Of a DNA stretch of 64,000 bases, positions 1 to 8,542 are shown one piece after another. The notes under the pieces are model-generated. The model was not told the DNA's origin, did not search any database, and was given only the letters and a program-made list of their open reading frames with translations. Numbering within the stretch: the first letter of the stretch is position 1; each line of letters starts with the position of its first letter. Location of the stretch: NCBI GenBank assembly GCA_035501735.1, contig DATJVR010000063.1, positions 38,171 to 102,170 on the forward strand. The letters run 5' to 3'. Source of the DNA: PNAI01 sp035501735. Lineage in GTDB: Bacteria; Pseudomonadota; Alphaproteobacteria; Rhizobiales; Xanthobacteraceae. A program made the position numbers and the translations under genes.

Positions 1-12
1 GGTGCTGACCCA

Positions 13-933
13 ATGAGTATGCGCAGCAAGCAACGCCGTTCATTCGGCGTATGGCTCGTGATCGCCATTCCCGCGCTTTGGCTCGTGGTGCTGTTTTTCA
101 TTCCTTTCCTGATCGTGCTGAAGATCAGCCTGTCCGAAACCGTGATCGCCCAGCCGCCTTATCGGCCGGTATTCGATCCCGATGCCGGTTGGCAGGGGAT
201 AAAAGATTTTCTCGCCGCGCTCTCGCTTCAAAATTATGCGTCGCTGCTGTCTGACACGATTTATCTGCTTTCGTACCTGCGCAGTTTGACAATTGCGGTC
301 ATTTCGACCCTGCTCTTGCTCCTCACCGGATATCCGGTTGCCTACAGCATCGCGCGCGCACCGCGCCGCGCGCAGTCGATCCTTGTCATGCTGGTGATTC
401 TACCGTTTTTGACGGCCTATCTGATCCGCATCTATGCCTGGATCAACATCCTGCAGCCGGATGGTTTATTGAATGACACGCTGCTCGCGCTCGGGCTGAT
501 CCGCGCGCCGGTCGCGTGGCTCGCCTCTGATACCGCGATCTACATCGGCATCGTCTATTCCTATTTGCCGTTCATGGTGCTGCCGCTCTATGCCGCTCTG
601 GAAAAAATGGATGAGACGTTGCTCGAAGCCGCGGCCGACCTCGGCTGCCCGCGTTGGAAGGCATTCTGGCTCGTCACCCTGCCGCTATCGCTGCCCGGTG
701 TGGTCGCCGGCGTCGTGCTGTGCTTCATTCCGATCGTGGGCGAATTCGTCATTCCCGATCTGCTCGGCGGCTCGGAATCGATCATGATCGGCCAGACCTT
801 GTGGAACGAATTTTTCGCCAACCGCGACTGGCCGGTCGCATCCGCCGTTGCTGTGGTGCTGCTTTGCCTGCTGCTCGCGCCGATCGTGTACCACCAGCAT
901 CTGCAGATGCGCGAGCTCGAGAAAGGCCGCTGA
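13..933 (+). CDS. ABC transporter inner-membrane permease, PotB/spermidine-putrescine type
   Basis: This 306-residue protein is a binding-protein-dependent ABC permease of the PotB/YdcU class, which moves polyamines or related small solutes across the inner membrane. It has a hydrophobic segment at about residues 12-36, several more membrane spans, and the EAA loop at about residues 204-233 (EAAADLG, then a proline-rich TLPLSLPG stretch) that docks the ATPase. The ATG at 13 is followed by a second possible ATG at 19. A TGA at 6-8 may end an upstream operon gene, perhaps the ATPase or binding protein. The next permease begins 2 bases after its stop, so the two are coupled. The family call is firm; the substrate is inferred. 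Confidence 0.88.
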   Translation: MSMRSKQRRSFGVWLVIAIPALWLVVLFFIPFLIVLKISLSETVIAQPPYRPVFDPDAGWQGIKDFLAALSLQNYASLLSDTIYLLSYLRSLTIAVISTLLLLLTGYPVAYSIARAPRRAQSILVMLVILPFLTAYLIRIYAWINILQPDGLLNDTLLALGLIRAPVAWLASDTAIYIGIVYSYLPFMVLPLYAALEKMDETLLEAAADLGCPRWKAFWLVTLPLSLPGVVAGVVLCFIPIVGEFVIPDLLGGSESIMIGQTLWNEFFANRDWPVASAVAVVLLCLLLAPIVYHQHLQMRELEKGR

Positions 934-935
934 TC

Positions 936-1751
936 GTGCGCCGTGGCCTGTCATTCTTCAATGTGACCGCGATAACAGTCGGTCTTGCGTTCCTCTATGC
1001 GCCGATGGTGATTCTCGTCATCTACTCCTTCAACGCCTCGAAGCTTGTCACCGTCTGGGGCGGCTGGTCGACCAAATGGTATTTCGAACTGCTCAACGAC
1101 GACGCCATGCTGGATGCCGCCTGGGCCACGCTTCGCATCGGCCTTCTGTCCGCGACCGCAGCCACGATCCTCGGATCGCTCGCAGCAGTCACTCTGGTGC
1201 GCCTCGGCAGGTTCCGCGGCCGCACGCTGTTTTCCGCCTTTGTCTATGCGCCGCTGGTGATGCCCGAGGTCATTACGGGGCTGTCGTTGCTGCTGCTGTT
1301 CGTCGCAATTGGCGTCGACCGCGGCTTTTGGACCATCGTGATGGCGCACACCACCGTGACCATGTGTTTCGTGACTGTCGTGGTGCAGGCTCGCCTGCTC
1401 GATTTCGATATCAGCCTCGAGGAAGCCGCGATGGATCTCGGCTGTCCACCCCTGCGCGCCTTTCTCACCATTACGCTGCCGCTCATTTTTCCGGCCATTG
1501 CCGCCGGTTGGATGCTGGCATTCACGCTCTCGCTCGACGATCTCGTGATCGCGAGCTTCACCACCGGCCCGGGGGCTACCACATTGCCGCTGCGCATCTA
1601 TTCCGAAGTGCGCCTCGGCGTGAAGCCGGAGATCAACGCGGTCTGCACCATCATGATTGCGGTCGTCGCCATTGGCGTGATCGCCGCGTCATTGATGTCC
1701 AAGCATAACGAAATCGTTCGCGTACGCACGCAGCGCGCCGCCGCCACGTAA
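936..1751 (+). CDS. ABC transporter inner-membrane permease, PotC type
   Basis: This is the second permease half of the polyamine-type importer, 271 residues from a GTG start at 936. That start sits just after the TGA of the preceding gene and gives the expected PotC length; the open frame extends upstream only by overlapping the first permease. An N-terminal span at about residues 10-32, further spans, and an EAA motif at about 163-170 with the following TLPLIFPAIAAG segment are visible. It would pair with the PotB-like protein on a shared ATPase. The gene ends just before the convergent AsmA-family gene. The ATPase and binding protein are not in the window and probably lie upstream. Confidence 0.87.
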   Translation: MRRGLSFFNVTAITVGLAFLYAPMVILVIYSFNASKLVTVWGGWSTKWYFELLNDDAMLDAAWATLRIGLLSATAATILGSLAAVTLVRLGRFRGRTLFSAFVYAPLVMPEVITGLSLLLLFVAIGVDRGFWTIVMAHTTVTMCFVTVVVQARLLDFDISLEEAAMDLGCPPLRAFLTITLPLIFPAIAAGWMLAFTLSLDDLVIASFTTGPGATTLPLRIYSEVRLGVKPEINAVCTIMIAVVAIGVIAASLMSKHNEIVRVRTQRAAAT

Positions 1752-1757
1752 TCAGAT

Positions 1758-3800
1758 TCATTGCGGATTTTGCGGGGGCGCAGGCGTAACCGGGGCGGTG
1801 GGCGCGGGGGCCGCGGTAGGCGGGGGCGCGGGCACGTCCGCACCCATCAGCCGATCGATCGCCTTGCGTACGGCGTCGTCCGCATTCTTCTTGTCCGGCT
1901 CGGCCGAATTTTTCTTCTGCGGATCGGGCGCGATTTGTTTCTCGATTTCGGGCGCGTTTCGCCTGCCCGGATCGAGCAGCGGCGCCGCCGCCGGCGCCCG
2001 CTCGATCAGACTTTGAGAACTAAAGATCGGAAAAGGGTCCTCCCAAGAGCCGGTCACGATGAAGGGAATCTCGAATGCCGGTGGTGCGTCGTTCGCGCGA
2101 TTGATGAACAGGCTGGCATTCCCGCGCAGATCGAGGTCGCGCGTGGGGATCATGGTGGAGCCTTCCAGCGTGATACGAACCTTCGAGCTTTCGAGCCGCG
2201 CCTCCTCGATATTGGCCTTGCCCTGCGTGATCTTGAGGTTGACGATCAGCTTTTCGAACGGCGTACGCCCGTTGCGATAATCGCCCGGACCCGAAAGCGG
2301 GCGCCGCAGCAGCCGTTGCATCAGGGCCTCGGCGTTGAGCCGCAACAGGGCGCCATCACGCGCATTCAGGTTGACCGAACCGTTCAAATTCTGGGTCATG
2401 GCCAGGATGCTGCCGCCCGAAGTCTCGAGCGCAACCGCGAAATTCCCTCTGCCTTCGAGCCCGCGAATGTTGAATATCTCGCCGAGGCTGCTCTCAAGGT
2501 CGACATCGTTGAACTGCATCTGTGATTTCACATCGGCGCCGAGGTCGGTTGCGGCCAGCGTGAACGAGCCCCTGATGACCCCGCCAAAAGCATTCGATTC
2601 GCCGATCGTCACCGTCAGCCGCCCGCCCCGCAGGTTCGCCGCCACTGCGGTCTTCCCAACTTTTGCGCGCCCAATGGTGATTTTCGCGGCCGACAGCCGT
2701 AGATCGAGATCAAGCCCGTTCAGACCGTCGAGCACGATCGGCAGTTCGTTCCAATTGCGCTCGTTGGCGGTGACGAGCCGCACCGTGGAGACATAGGGCG
2801 TCAGGTCGAGGTCGTCGGCCGCAAGCGTGCCCTGCAAGGTTTGCCGTCCGTCCGTCGCGAAAGTCAGCACGCCCTCGGCCGCATTGCCGTCGAGCTCGAC
2901 ATTGACGCTCGACAGCGCGATCGTGCCGCCCGCCACGCTGGTCCGTGCTTTGAGGGCGAATCGACCAAATCCGCCGCCCGGCAGCGGCTTTTGACCCATC
3001 CAGCGCAGCGTATTGCGCAGCGATGTGGAATCGGCGGCAAGCGTGCCTTCGATTTTCAGCGTCGGCAACCCGCTCATCTGGCCTTCGAACGCCAATTTCA
3101 ACGGTGCGCCGGTGAGGCGAATTCTCAAGCCCGAGCGCTCGCCGGCCAGCGCGGAGGGAAAGTCGTTCAACGATACGCTGGCGTCGATCGGCTCGCCGTG
3201 CCACACGAGCCGGCCGGTGGCGGCGAAGCTCTTGGAGATCGAGGGCCAGGCCAGCGCGAGGTCCACGCCGGTCACCATTTCGGTCATGCCGCGCGCGGTG
3301 TCGCTCAACACGATGGTGCCCCCGCGCACTAGAATTTCCGAAAACGACGATTCCTGATTCGCGCGATTTTCCTTCGGCCCCAGCGCGCGCGCCAGCGATG
3401 CGATCAGTCCCGACCAGTTCGAGCGGCCGTCGGCATTGATCGTCAGATTGATCCGCGGCTGGTCGAGCGCCACGTCGGCGATTTCGATGCGGCCGATGAA
3501 CAACGGCAAGAGCCGCAGCCGCGCCGTCAACCGTCCGGTTGCCAACGCCGGCACGCTTGCGCCGTCCTCCCCAAGCACCACATCGTTGAAAGTGACCGAG
3601 CCGGTTGGGAACAGCGAGACTTTCGCTTCGCCGCGCAACATCAGATCGAGTCCGGTGACCTTGCGGATCTCGCTCTTGGCGTCTTCGCGCACCTTGTCGC
3701 TTGAGATCAGGAGCGACATCAGCGCCATCGAGCCGACGCCAATCAAGATGACGGCGGCAACGGCGTATCCCAGTCGCTTCAGCCCAGTCGCAACGGTCAC
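1758..3800 (-). CDS. AsmA family protein
   Basis: This is a 680-residue AsmA-like envelope protein. From the chosen GTG (3798-3800) it opens with a short cytoplasmic stretch and one membrane anchor (about residues 9-30), followed by a long beta-rich periplasmic region with the conserved N-terminal AsmA pattern VTGLDLMLRGEAKVSLFP. The C-terminus carries the usual AsmA repeat region (GKANIEEARLES, VRITLEGSTMIP, LDLRGNASL), then an Ala/Pro-rich disordered tail. A longer frame reaches 3926, but its extra 42 residues look non-coding and precede the natural anchor. AsmA proteins are linked to outer-membrane assembly and lipid traffic. It converges on the PotC-like gene. Confidence 0.85.
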   Translation of the reverse strand: MTVATGLKRLGYAVAAVILIGVGSMALMSLLISSDKVREDAKSEIRKVTGLDLMLRGEAKVSLFPTGSVTFNDVVLGEDGASVPALATGRLTARLRLLPLFIGRIEIADVALDQPRINLTINADGRSNWSGLIASLARALGPKENRANQESSFSEILVRGGTIVLSDTARGMTEMVTGVDLALAWPSISKSFAATGRLVWHGEPIDASVSLNDFPSALAGERSGLRIRLTGAPLKLAFEGQMSGLPTLKIEGTLAADSTSLRNTLRWMGQKPLPGGGFGRFALKARTSVAGGTIALSSVNVELDGNAAEGVLTFATDGRQTLQGTLAADDLDLTPYVSTVRLVTANERNWNELPIVLDGLNGLDLDLRLSAAKITIGRAKVGKTAVAANLRGGRLTVTIGESNAFGGVIRGSFTLAATDLGADVKSQMQFNDVDLESSLGEIFNIRGLEGRGNFAVALETSGGSILAMTQNLNGSVNLNARDGALLRLNAEALMQRLLRRPLSGPGDYRNGRTPFEKLIVNLKITQGKANIEEARLESSKVRITLEGSTMIPTRDLDLRGNASLFINRANDAPPAFEIPFIVTGSWEDPFPIFSSQSLIERAPAAAPLLDPGRRNAPEIEKQIAPDPQKKNSAEPDKKNADDAVRKAIDRLMGADVPAPPPTAAPAPTAPVTPAPPQNPQ

Positions 3801-3989
3801 GGATAATTCCAAAATATAGGGGTTACCAAACGGCCACCGACTATAACTCGTAAGATCAATGCTGCAACCATGGGATCGTTCTGTGACGCTTTCAAGGCCG
3901 CGACAAAGGGCTCCGCCCATGCCCATGACAGGCGAGCAACGACCGGCACCCTTGTCCGCGAAAGAGCGCCAATTCCGACCGCGCGCGGC

Positions 3990-4640
3990 TCAGTGCAGGC
4001 CCGGCGCGGGCTGAAAATCGGCTTCGGTCTTGGCCTTGATCTCCGCGAGCGAGACCCCGGGGGCAAGCTCGATGAGCGTCATTCCGCCTCGTCCCTTCTT
4101 GTCGATGGTGAAGACGCCGAGGTCAGTGATCACCATATCGACAACGCCGGCGCCGGTGAGCGGCAGCGAGCAGCGCTTGAGCAGCTTCTTTTCGTCCTTC
4201 GCGGTGTGTTCCATGACCACGACCACCTTCTTGACGCCGGCGACGAGATCCATGGCGCCGCCCATGCCCTTGACCATCTTGCCGGGGATCATCCAATTGG
4301 CGAGGTCGCCGTTCTCCGCCACCTGCATCGCGCCCAGGATCGACAGATCGATATGGCCGCCGCGGATCATCGCAAACGAGTCGGCGGATGAGAAATAGCT
4401 GGTCGTTGGCAATTCGGTGACGGTCTGCTTGCCGGCGTTGATCAGATCGGGATCCTCTTCGCCTTCGTAAGGGAATGGTCCGAAACCGAGCATGCCGTTC
4501 TCGCTTTGCAGCTGTACGGTCATGCCCTTCGGAATGTAGTTCGACACCAGCGTCGGAATGCCGATGCCGAGATTGACGTAAAATCCATCGCGCAGCTCCT
4601 TCGCCGCGCGTTCGGCCATCTGATCGCGGGTCCAAGGCAT
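3990..4640 (-). CDS. scoB: 3-oxoacid CoA-transferase, subunit B
   Basis: This is the 216-residue beta subunit of a class I CoA-transferase, which moves CoA between succinyl-CoA and a 3-oxoacid such as acetoacetate or 3-oxoadipate. The catalytic glutamate is in the SENG motif at about residues 46-49, and the GMGGAMDLV glycine-rich stretch of the family is present. Length is normal. The ATG overlaps the stop of subunit A by one base (TAATG), so the two are translationally coupled. The sequence best fits the ScoB/AtoA group; PcaJ (3-oxoadipate) cannot be excluded without phylogeny. Confidence 0.9.
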   Translation of the reverse strand: MPWTRDQMAERAAKELRDGFYVNLGIGIPTLVSNYIPKGMTVQLQSENGMLGFGPFPYEGEEDPDLINAGKQTVTELPTTSYFSSADSFAMIRGGHIDLSILGAMQVAENGDLANWMIPGKMVKGMGGAMDLVAGVKKVVVVMEHTAKDEKKLLKRCSLPLTGAGVVDMVITDLGVFTIDKKGRGGMTLIELAPGVSLAEIKAKTEADFQPAPGLH

Positions 4641-5371
4641 TACACTTCCTCTCCGGTTCCGGCAGGAGCCGCCTCGCGCTTGCGCACGGTGCGCTGCTCG
4701 ATGTGCTTCTTGGCGTTGGGAACGTGGATGATGCGTTTGACATAAACGCCGGGCGTTATGATGTGGTCAGGATTGATGTCGCTCGGCTGCACCAGGTGCT
4801 CGACCTCGGCGACGGTCACTTTGCCAGCGGTCGCCATCATCGGATTGAAGTTGCGCGCGGTCTTCCGGTACACGAGGTTACCTTCGGTATCGCCCATCCA
4901 GGCGTGAACGATCGACAGATCGGCAACCAACCCGCGCTCCATCACATAGCGGCCGCCGTCGAATTCGCGCTCCTCCTTGCCCTTGGCGATCATCGTGCCG
5001 GCACCGGTCTTGGTGAAAAAAGCCGGGATGCCGGCGCCGCCGGCGCGAATGCGCTCCGCCAGCGTGCCCTGCGGGTTGAACTCGATCTCGAGTTCGCCGG
5101 CAAGATATTGCTGGGCAAAGGTCTTGTTCTCACCCACGTAGGACGAGATCATTTTCTTGATCTGCTTGGAGTCGAGCAGAATCCCCAGGCCGATGCCGTC
5201 GACGCCTGCATTGTTGGAAACGACGGTGAGGTTTTTGACGCCGGATTCGCGGATCGCCACGATCAAGGTTTCCGGTATGCCGCACAGGCCGAACCCGCCC
5301 GCCATGATCATCATGCCGTCTTTGAGCAGACCGGCGAGCGCCGCCTTAGCATCGGGATAGACTTTCTTCAT
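4640..5371 (-). CDS. scoA: 3-oxoacid CoA-transferase, subunit A
   Basis: This is the 243-residue alpha subunit of the same class I CoA-transferase. The CoA-binding glycine motif GGFGLCGIP lies at about residues 25-33, and the rest follows the ScoA/PcaI pattern, including VSNNAGVDGIGLG and the Thr-Ala-Arg-Asn-Phe segment before the C-terminal AGKVTVAEVEHL stretch. It is first in a two-gene operon with subunit B downstream. Together they would serve ketone-body or polyhydroxybutyrate turnover, or an aromatic pathway; nothing nearby settles which. Confidence 0.9.
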   Translation of the reverse strand: MKKVYPDAKAALAGLLKDGMMIMAGGFGLCGIPETLIVAIRESGVKNLTVVSNNAGVDGIGLGILLDSKQIKKMISSYVGENKTFAQQYLAGELEIEFNPQGTLAERIRAGGAGIPAFFTKTGAGTMIAKGKEEREFDGGRYVMERGLVADLSIVHAWMGDTEGNLVYRKTARNFNPMMATAGKVTVAEVEHLVQPSDINPDHIITPGVYVKRIIHVPNAKKHIEQRTVRKREAAPAGTGEEV

Positions 5372-5491
5372 GGCCTCGGCCCTCGACCGCTGGAAGTACT
5401 CCGCCCGTTGTCTCTAGCGATCTGCCAAAAAACGATCAAGCGCCCCGGCCTCGCCTGAAGCGCTTGCGGTGGACGTTGGAAATTCCCGGAC

Positions 5492-6244
5492 TTACCCGCC
5501 GGGCAGGCGGACCCTGGCACCCGCCGGCTGGGGCGCGAGCGCGATCTCGGCGATCAGCTTCTTGATGATCGCCTGGCCGAACGAGTTGAAATCCTGCGCC
5601 ACGATGACGAAAGCTCCCGGCCCGCCGACCACGTTCTCGCGATAATAGTTCTCAAGCCCGCCCGGCGGATTTGTGTGCTCGGGATTCCAAGCCATCGGCC
5701 GGTCGCTCAAGATGACGAGGCCGTTGATCGTGACGCCCTTGGCGACCGCGGCGTCTCGCGCCCCCGTCACATCGCGGCCGGAATTGTTGGTGCCGTCGCC
5801 GGACACGTCGATCGTATGACGCTCCGATTGATAAGGCGCTTGATCGAACAAGGTCATGGAAAAATCGATCGCGCCGCTGATCGAGGTTCGCTCCGCGAAC
5901 GAACGCGGCAACTCGAGCAGATTGTCGCCGAATTTGTGCGCCGAGTCCGTTCCATTGATGATCATCCAATCGATCAGCAGCTTTTGAGCGCCGACCCCCG
6001 ACCATTCGACGAAGCAAACGGCAATGCGCTGATACCGGCCGGAGGCGATGGCGTCGAGCACGCGCTTGTCTGAGAAGGCTGCGACATAACCATCGCGCTG
6101 CAGCTTGAATTTCGCTTGATCGACGCTGCGCGAAACGTCAGAGGCGAGCACGAGCAGAAGGTCCACCTGTTCGGCTGCGCGCGCGAGCGGACCTGCCAGC
6201 AGCAACGCTGTCAGTGCCAGGAACAAACGGACCGTTCGGAGCAT
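5492..6244 (-). CDS. DUF1194 domain protein, secreted VWA-like
   Basis: This 250-residue protein has an N-terminal signal peptide (about residues 1-23, ending ARA/AEQ) followed by a von Willebrand A-like fold typical of DUF1194. The metal-ion adhesion motif DxSxS is seen as DVSRS at residues 36-40, and the later TIDVSGDGTNN segment also matches this family. It is probably exported and could bind proteins or matrix through a divalent metal. Its function is not known. It stands alone between the CoA-transferase pair and a monooxygenase gene, with about 100 bases of non-coding sequence on either side. Confidence 0.82.
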   Translation of the reverse strand: MLRTVRLFLALTALLLAGPLARAAEQVDLLLVLASDVSRSVDQAKFKLQRDGYVAAFSDKRVLDAIASGRYQRIAVCFVEWSGVGAQKLLIDWMIINGTDSAHKFGDNLLELPRSFAERTSISGAIDFSMTLFDQAPYQSERHTIDVSGDGTNNSGRDVTGARDAAVAKGVTINGLVILSDRPMAWNPEHTNPPGGLENYYRENVVGGPGAFVIVAQDFNSFGQAIIKKLIAEIALAPQPAGARVRLPGG

Positions 6245-6341
6245 GTGCGTTCCTCAACAAACCTGAGGCGGATACTAGCCGATTCCGCTATTCAGTGTAA
6301 TCGGGTCAAGCCAACACGAATTTGTGTCTCATTTATGCCGG

Positions 6342-7481
6342 TTAATGTTTGACCCGTACACCGTGCCGCACCAATCGCGGCAAGACTTCATCGCAAAAAT
6401 AAGGCGCCTCATGGAGATAATTGACGAATGAAACCGCAATGCCCTCTATGCCGGCTTTGCTGATGCTGGCGAGCTCTTCCGCCACGCGGTCTGGTGCGCC
6501 GACAAAAGGATAACCGCCAATAGCCCGTGAGGCGAAATAGGCGCGTTTCTCCTCGTATTCCTCCGCTGACACCGTTTGCCGGGTGATGTTTTTCAGCGCC
6601 AGCATCCCTTCCACCGCGCCCCAGTCGGCGTTTTCGATCACCGCGTGACGATAATAATCCTCCGCCTCGCCCTGGGTGGGGCGGCATACGACCTGCCCGA
6701 CCGTATAGACCGAGATCTGGCGGCCGAATCCCCGTGCTTGTTCCTTGATCTCTGCGACTTTCTTGGCATTCGCGTCCATCGAGGTACGCGAGGCGGCCGT
6801 GGCAGTGAAGAACGCATCGCAGTTTCGCAGCGCGAAAGCCTGTCCGGTCGGCGTCGAGCCCGCATTCATGATGATCGGCCGTGTTCCGCCATAGGGCTTT
6901 GGAAATGCCTTCACGCCCGAAAGCTTGAAAAACTGCCCCTCGAAATCGAACTCGTTGGGCTCCGACCACGCGCGCTTGATCGTGTCGAGCCATTCCTGCG
7001 CGAACTCGTAACGGGTTTCATGGTCGCGCTGCTTGACGCCGAACATGTCGAACTCGCCTTCATTCCAGCCGGCGACGAGATTGAGTCCGAAACGACCCTC
7101 GCCCACGTGATCGGCGGTTACGAATTCCTTGGCTGCGATCAGCGGATGGAACAGCGGCGCGTGCACGGTACCGAATACGGTGATGCGCTTGGTCGCGGCC
7201 AGCAGCCCCGTCGCCCAAGTCACCGTCTCGAATGTGGATCCGTGAAAATCGGTCTCCCCGCCGTAACCCTTCCAGCGTCCGATCGGCAGCATGAAATCGA
7301 TGCCGGCGTCTTCCGCCATCCGCGCAAGGCGCAGGCATTCCGGCCACGTCGCCTGCCAACGCTCCGGCACCTTGGTGGCTGAGCGGCCGGAGGAGCAGTT
7401 GGCGCCGAACAGCCCGATCTTGAGCGCATTGCCCGTGCGCATGGCAAGGCGGTCGGCCATCGATGCGGTGCGGTCCAGCAA
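6342..7481 (-). CDS. LLM-class flavin-dependent monooxygenase
   Basis: This 379-residue protein belongs to the bacterial luciferase-like family that uses reduced FMN. Family signatures include HAPLFHPLIAAKE, NLVAGWNEGEFDMFG and the phosphate-binding-region segment NAGSTPTGQAFA. The RutA/SfnG/NtaA branch is the closest impression; such enzymes open pyrimidine rings or oxidise sulfones, sulfonates or chelators. The frame begins at 7481, but ATGs at residues 8 and 15 could be the true start because the conserved part begins near residue 20. It lies 13 bases after a sulfonate-type binding-protein gene on the same strand, which suggests joint use of an imported compound. No flavin reductase is visible nearby. 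Confidence 0.85.
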   Translation of the reverse strand: MLDRTASMADRLAMRTGNALKIGLFGANCSSGRSATKVPERWQATWPECLRLARMAEDAGIDFMLPIGRWKGYGGETDFHGSTFETVTWATGLLAATKRITVFGTVHAPLFHPLIAAKEFVTADHVGEGRFGLNLVAGWNEGEFDMFGVKQRDHETRYEFAQEWLDTIKRAWSEPNEFDFEGQFFKLSGVKAFPKPYGGTRPIIMNAGSTPTGQAFALRNCDAFFTATAASRTSMDANAKKVAEIKEQARGFGRQISVYTVGQVVCRPTQGEAEDYYRHAVIENADWGAVEGMLALKNITRQTVSAEEYEEKRAYFASRAIGGYPFVGAPDRVAEELASISKAGIEGIAVSFVNYLHEAPYFCDEVLPRLVRHGVRVKH

Positions 7482-7494
7482 AACGTCCTCCGCG

Positions 7495-8514
7495 CTACGG
7501 TTTATACGGTCCGAGTTCCTTCAGCACGGCCTCGACGAAAGAATCATCAACGACTTCGGCCAGATTGACCTTGCCCTTGATCAGGCCTTGCTCGGTGTAG
7601 AAGGCGAGATCATACGCAAGGCTTTCACTGTTCACGTGTCCATCCGGATTCATTCCGGTCGGCGTGATCAGCTTGTAGATTTCGCGGCTTTTGATCGGCG
7701 TCGCCTCCGAAAGGATGGCGATCACCTCGTCCGCATTCGGGCCGTCGAGCTTTCCATTCTTGAGCGCTCCGTTATAGAAGCGGACCGCGCGGATATAGGC
7801 ACGCATGAAGCGTTTGGCTTCATCTGGCCGCTTGCGCGCGAAATCCTCCGAATAGAGCAGCACGGCAATCTGGTGATTGGGCAGGATTTCGTCGTCCGAC
7901 TTGACCAGCACCGCGTCGCCATTCTTGATGGCGATCGCGGGCCCGGGTTCGACGGAAGCCGAGGCATCGACCGACTTGTTTTTCAGCGCCACCACATGCT
8001 CGGGAAACGGCAGGTTCACGGTCTCGACGTCGGAATATTTTAGGCCCGCGGATTTCAGCAGCGTGTAGAGCGTGGCCGTATTGCTCACCCCCGGCGCATT
8101 CATCGCGAACTTCATGCCCTTGAGGTCCTTGAGCTCCTTGAATCGCCCGCTGGCCACACGATCCTTGCGCACCAGGATTTTCGTCGCGCCGTAACCGGGC
8201 GGTGATGACGCCTTGTCGGCCACGATCTTGATCTTGATGCCGCGCAACACCGCATTGTAGAGCCCGGCCGAGGCGGAGCCCGCACCGGCGTCTAACTGAC
8301 CGGAGCCGAGCGGCGCCACCATGTCGGCAGCCGAGCGGAAATTCGACACCGTGACGCTCAGGCCTTCCGCTTTGAAGAAACCCTTCTTGTCCGCGATGTA
8401 GATTGGGGCATCGCTCGTCGTGCTGGCCGCGCCGACTGTGACGTTTTGCGCAAACGCGATCTGCGTTGGCAGGAAAAGCGCACAGACCGCAAGCCAGAAT
8501 ATTTTTGCGCGCAT
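7495..8514 (-). CDS. ABC transporter substrate-binding protein, SsuA/NMT1 type (orphan)
   Basis: This 339-residue periplasmic binding protein has a clear signal peptide (about residues 1-22, ending AFA/Q) and an NMT1/ThiY-type fold recognised from VTVGAAS, YIADKKGFFKAEGLSV and the gate region GSGQLDAGAGSAS. Members bind sulfonates, nitrate, pyrimidine precursors or aromatic acids. No permease or ATPase gene is adjacent, so it must share another transporter or act as a sensor. It sits 28 bases after the Mur-ligase-like gene and 13 bases before the LLM monooxygenase. Ligand unknown. Confidence 0.83.
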   Translation of the reverse strand: MRAKIFWLAVCALFLPTQIAFAQNVTVGAASTTSDAPIYIADKKGFFKAEGLSVTVSNFRSAADMVAPLGSGQLDAGAGSASAGLYNAVLRGIKIKIVADKASSPPGYGATKILVRKDRVASGRFKELKDLKGMKFAMNAPGVSNTATLYTLLKSAGLKYSDVETVNLPFPEHVVALKNKSVDASASVEPGPAIAIKNGDAVLVKSDDEILPNHQIAVLLYSEDFARKRPDEAKRFMRAYIRAVRFYNGALKNGKLDGPNADEVIAILSEATPIKSREIYKLITPTGMNPDGHVNSESLAYDLAFYTEQGLIKGKVNLAEVVDDSFVEAVLKELGPYKP

Positions 8515-8542
8515 GACGCTTCCTCTTGGTCCCGCATATTGT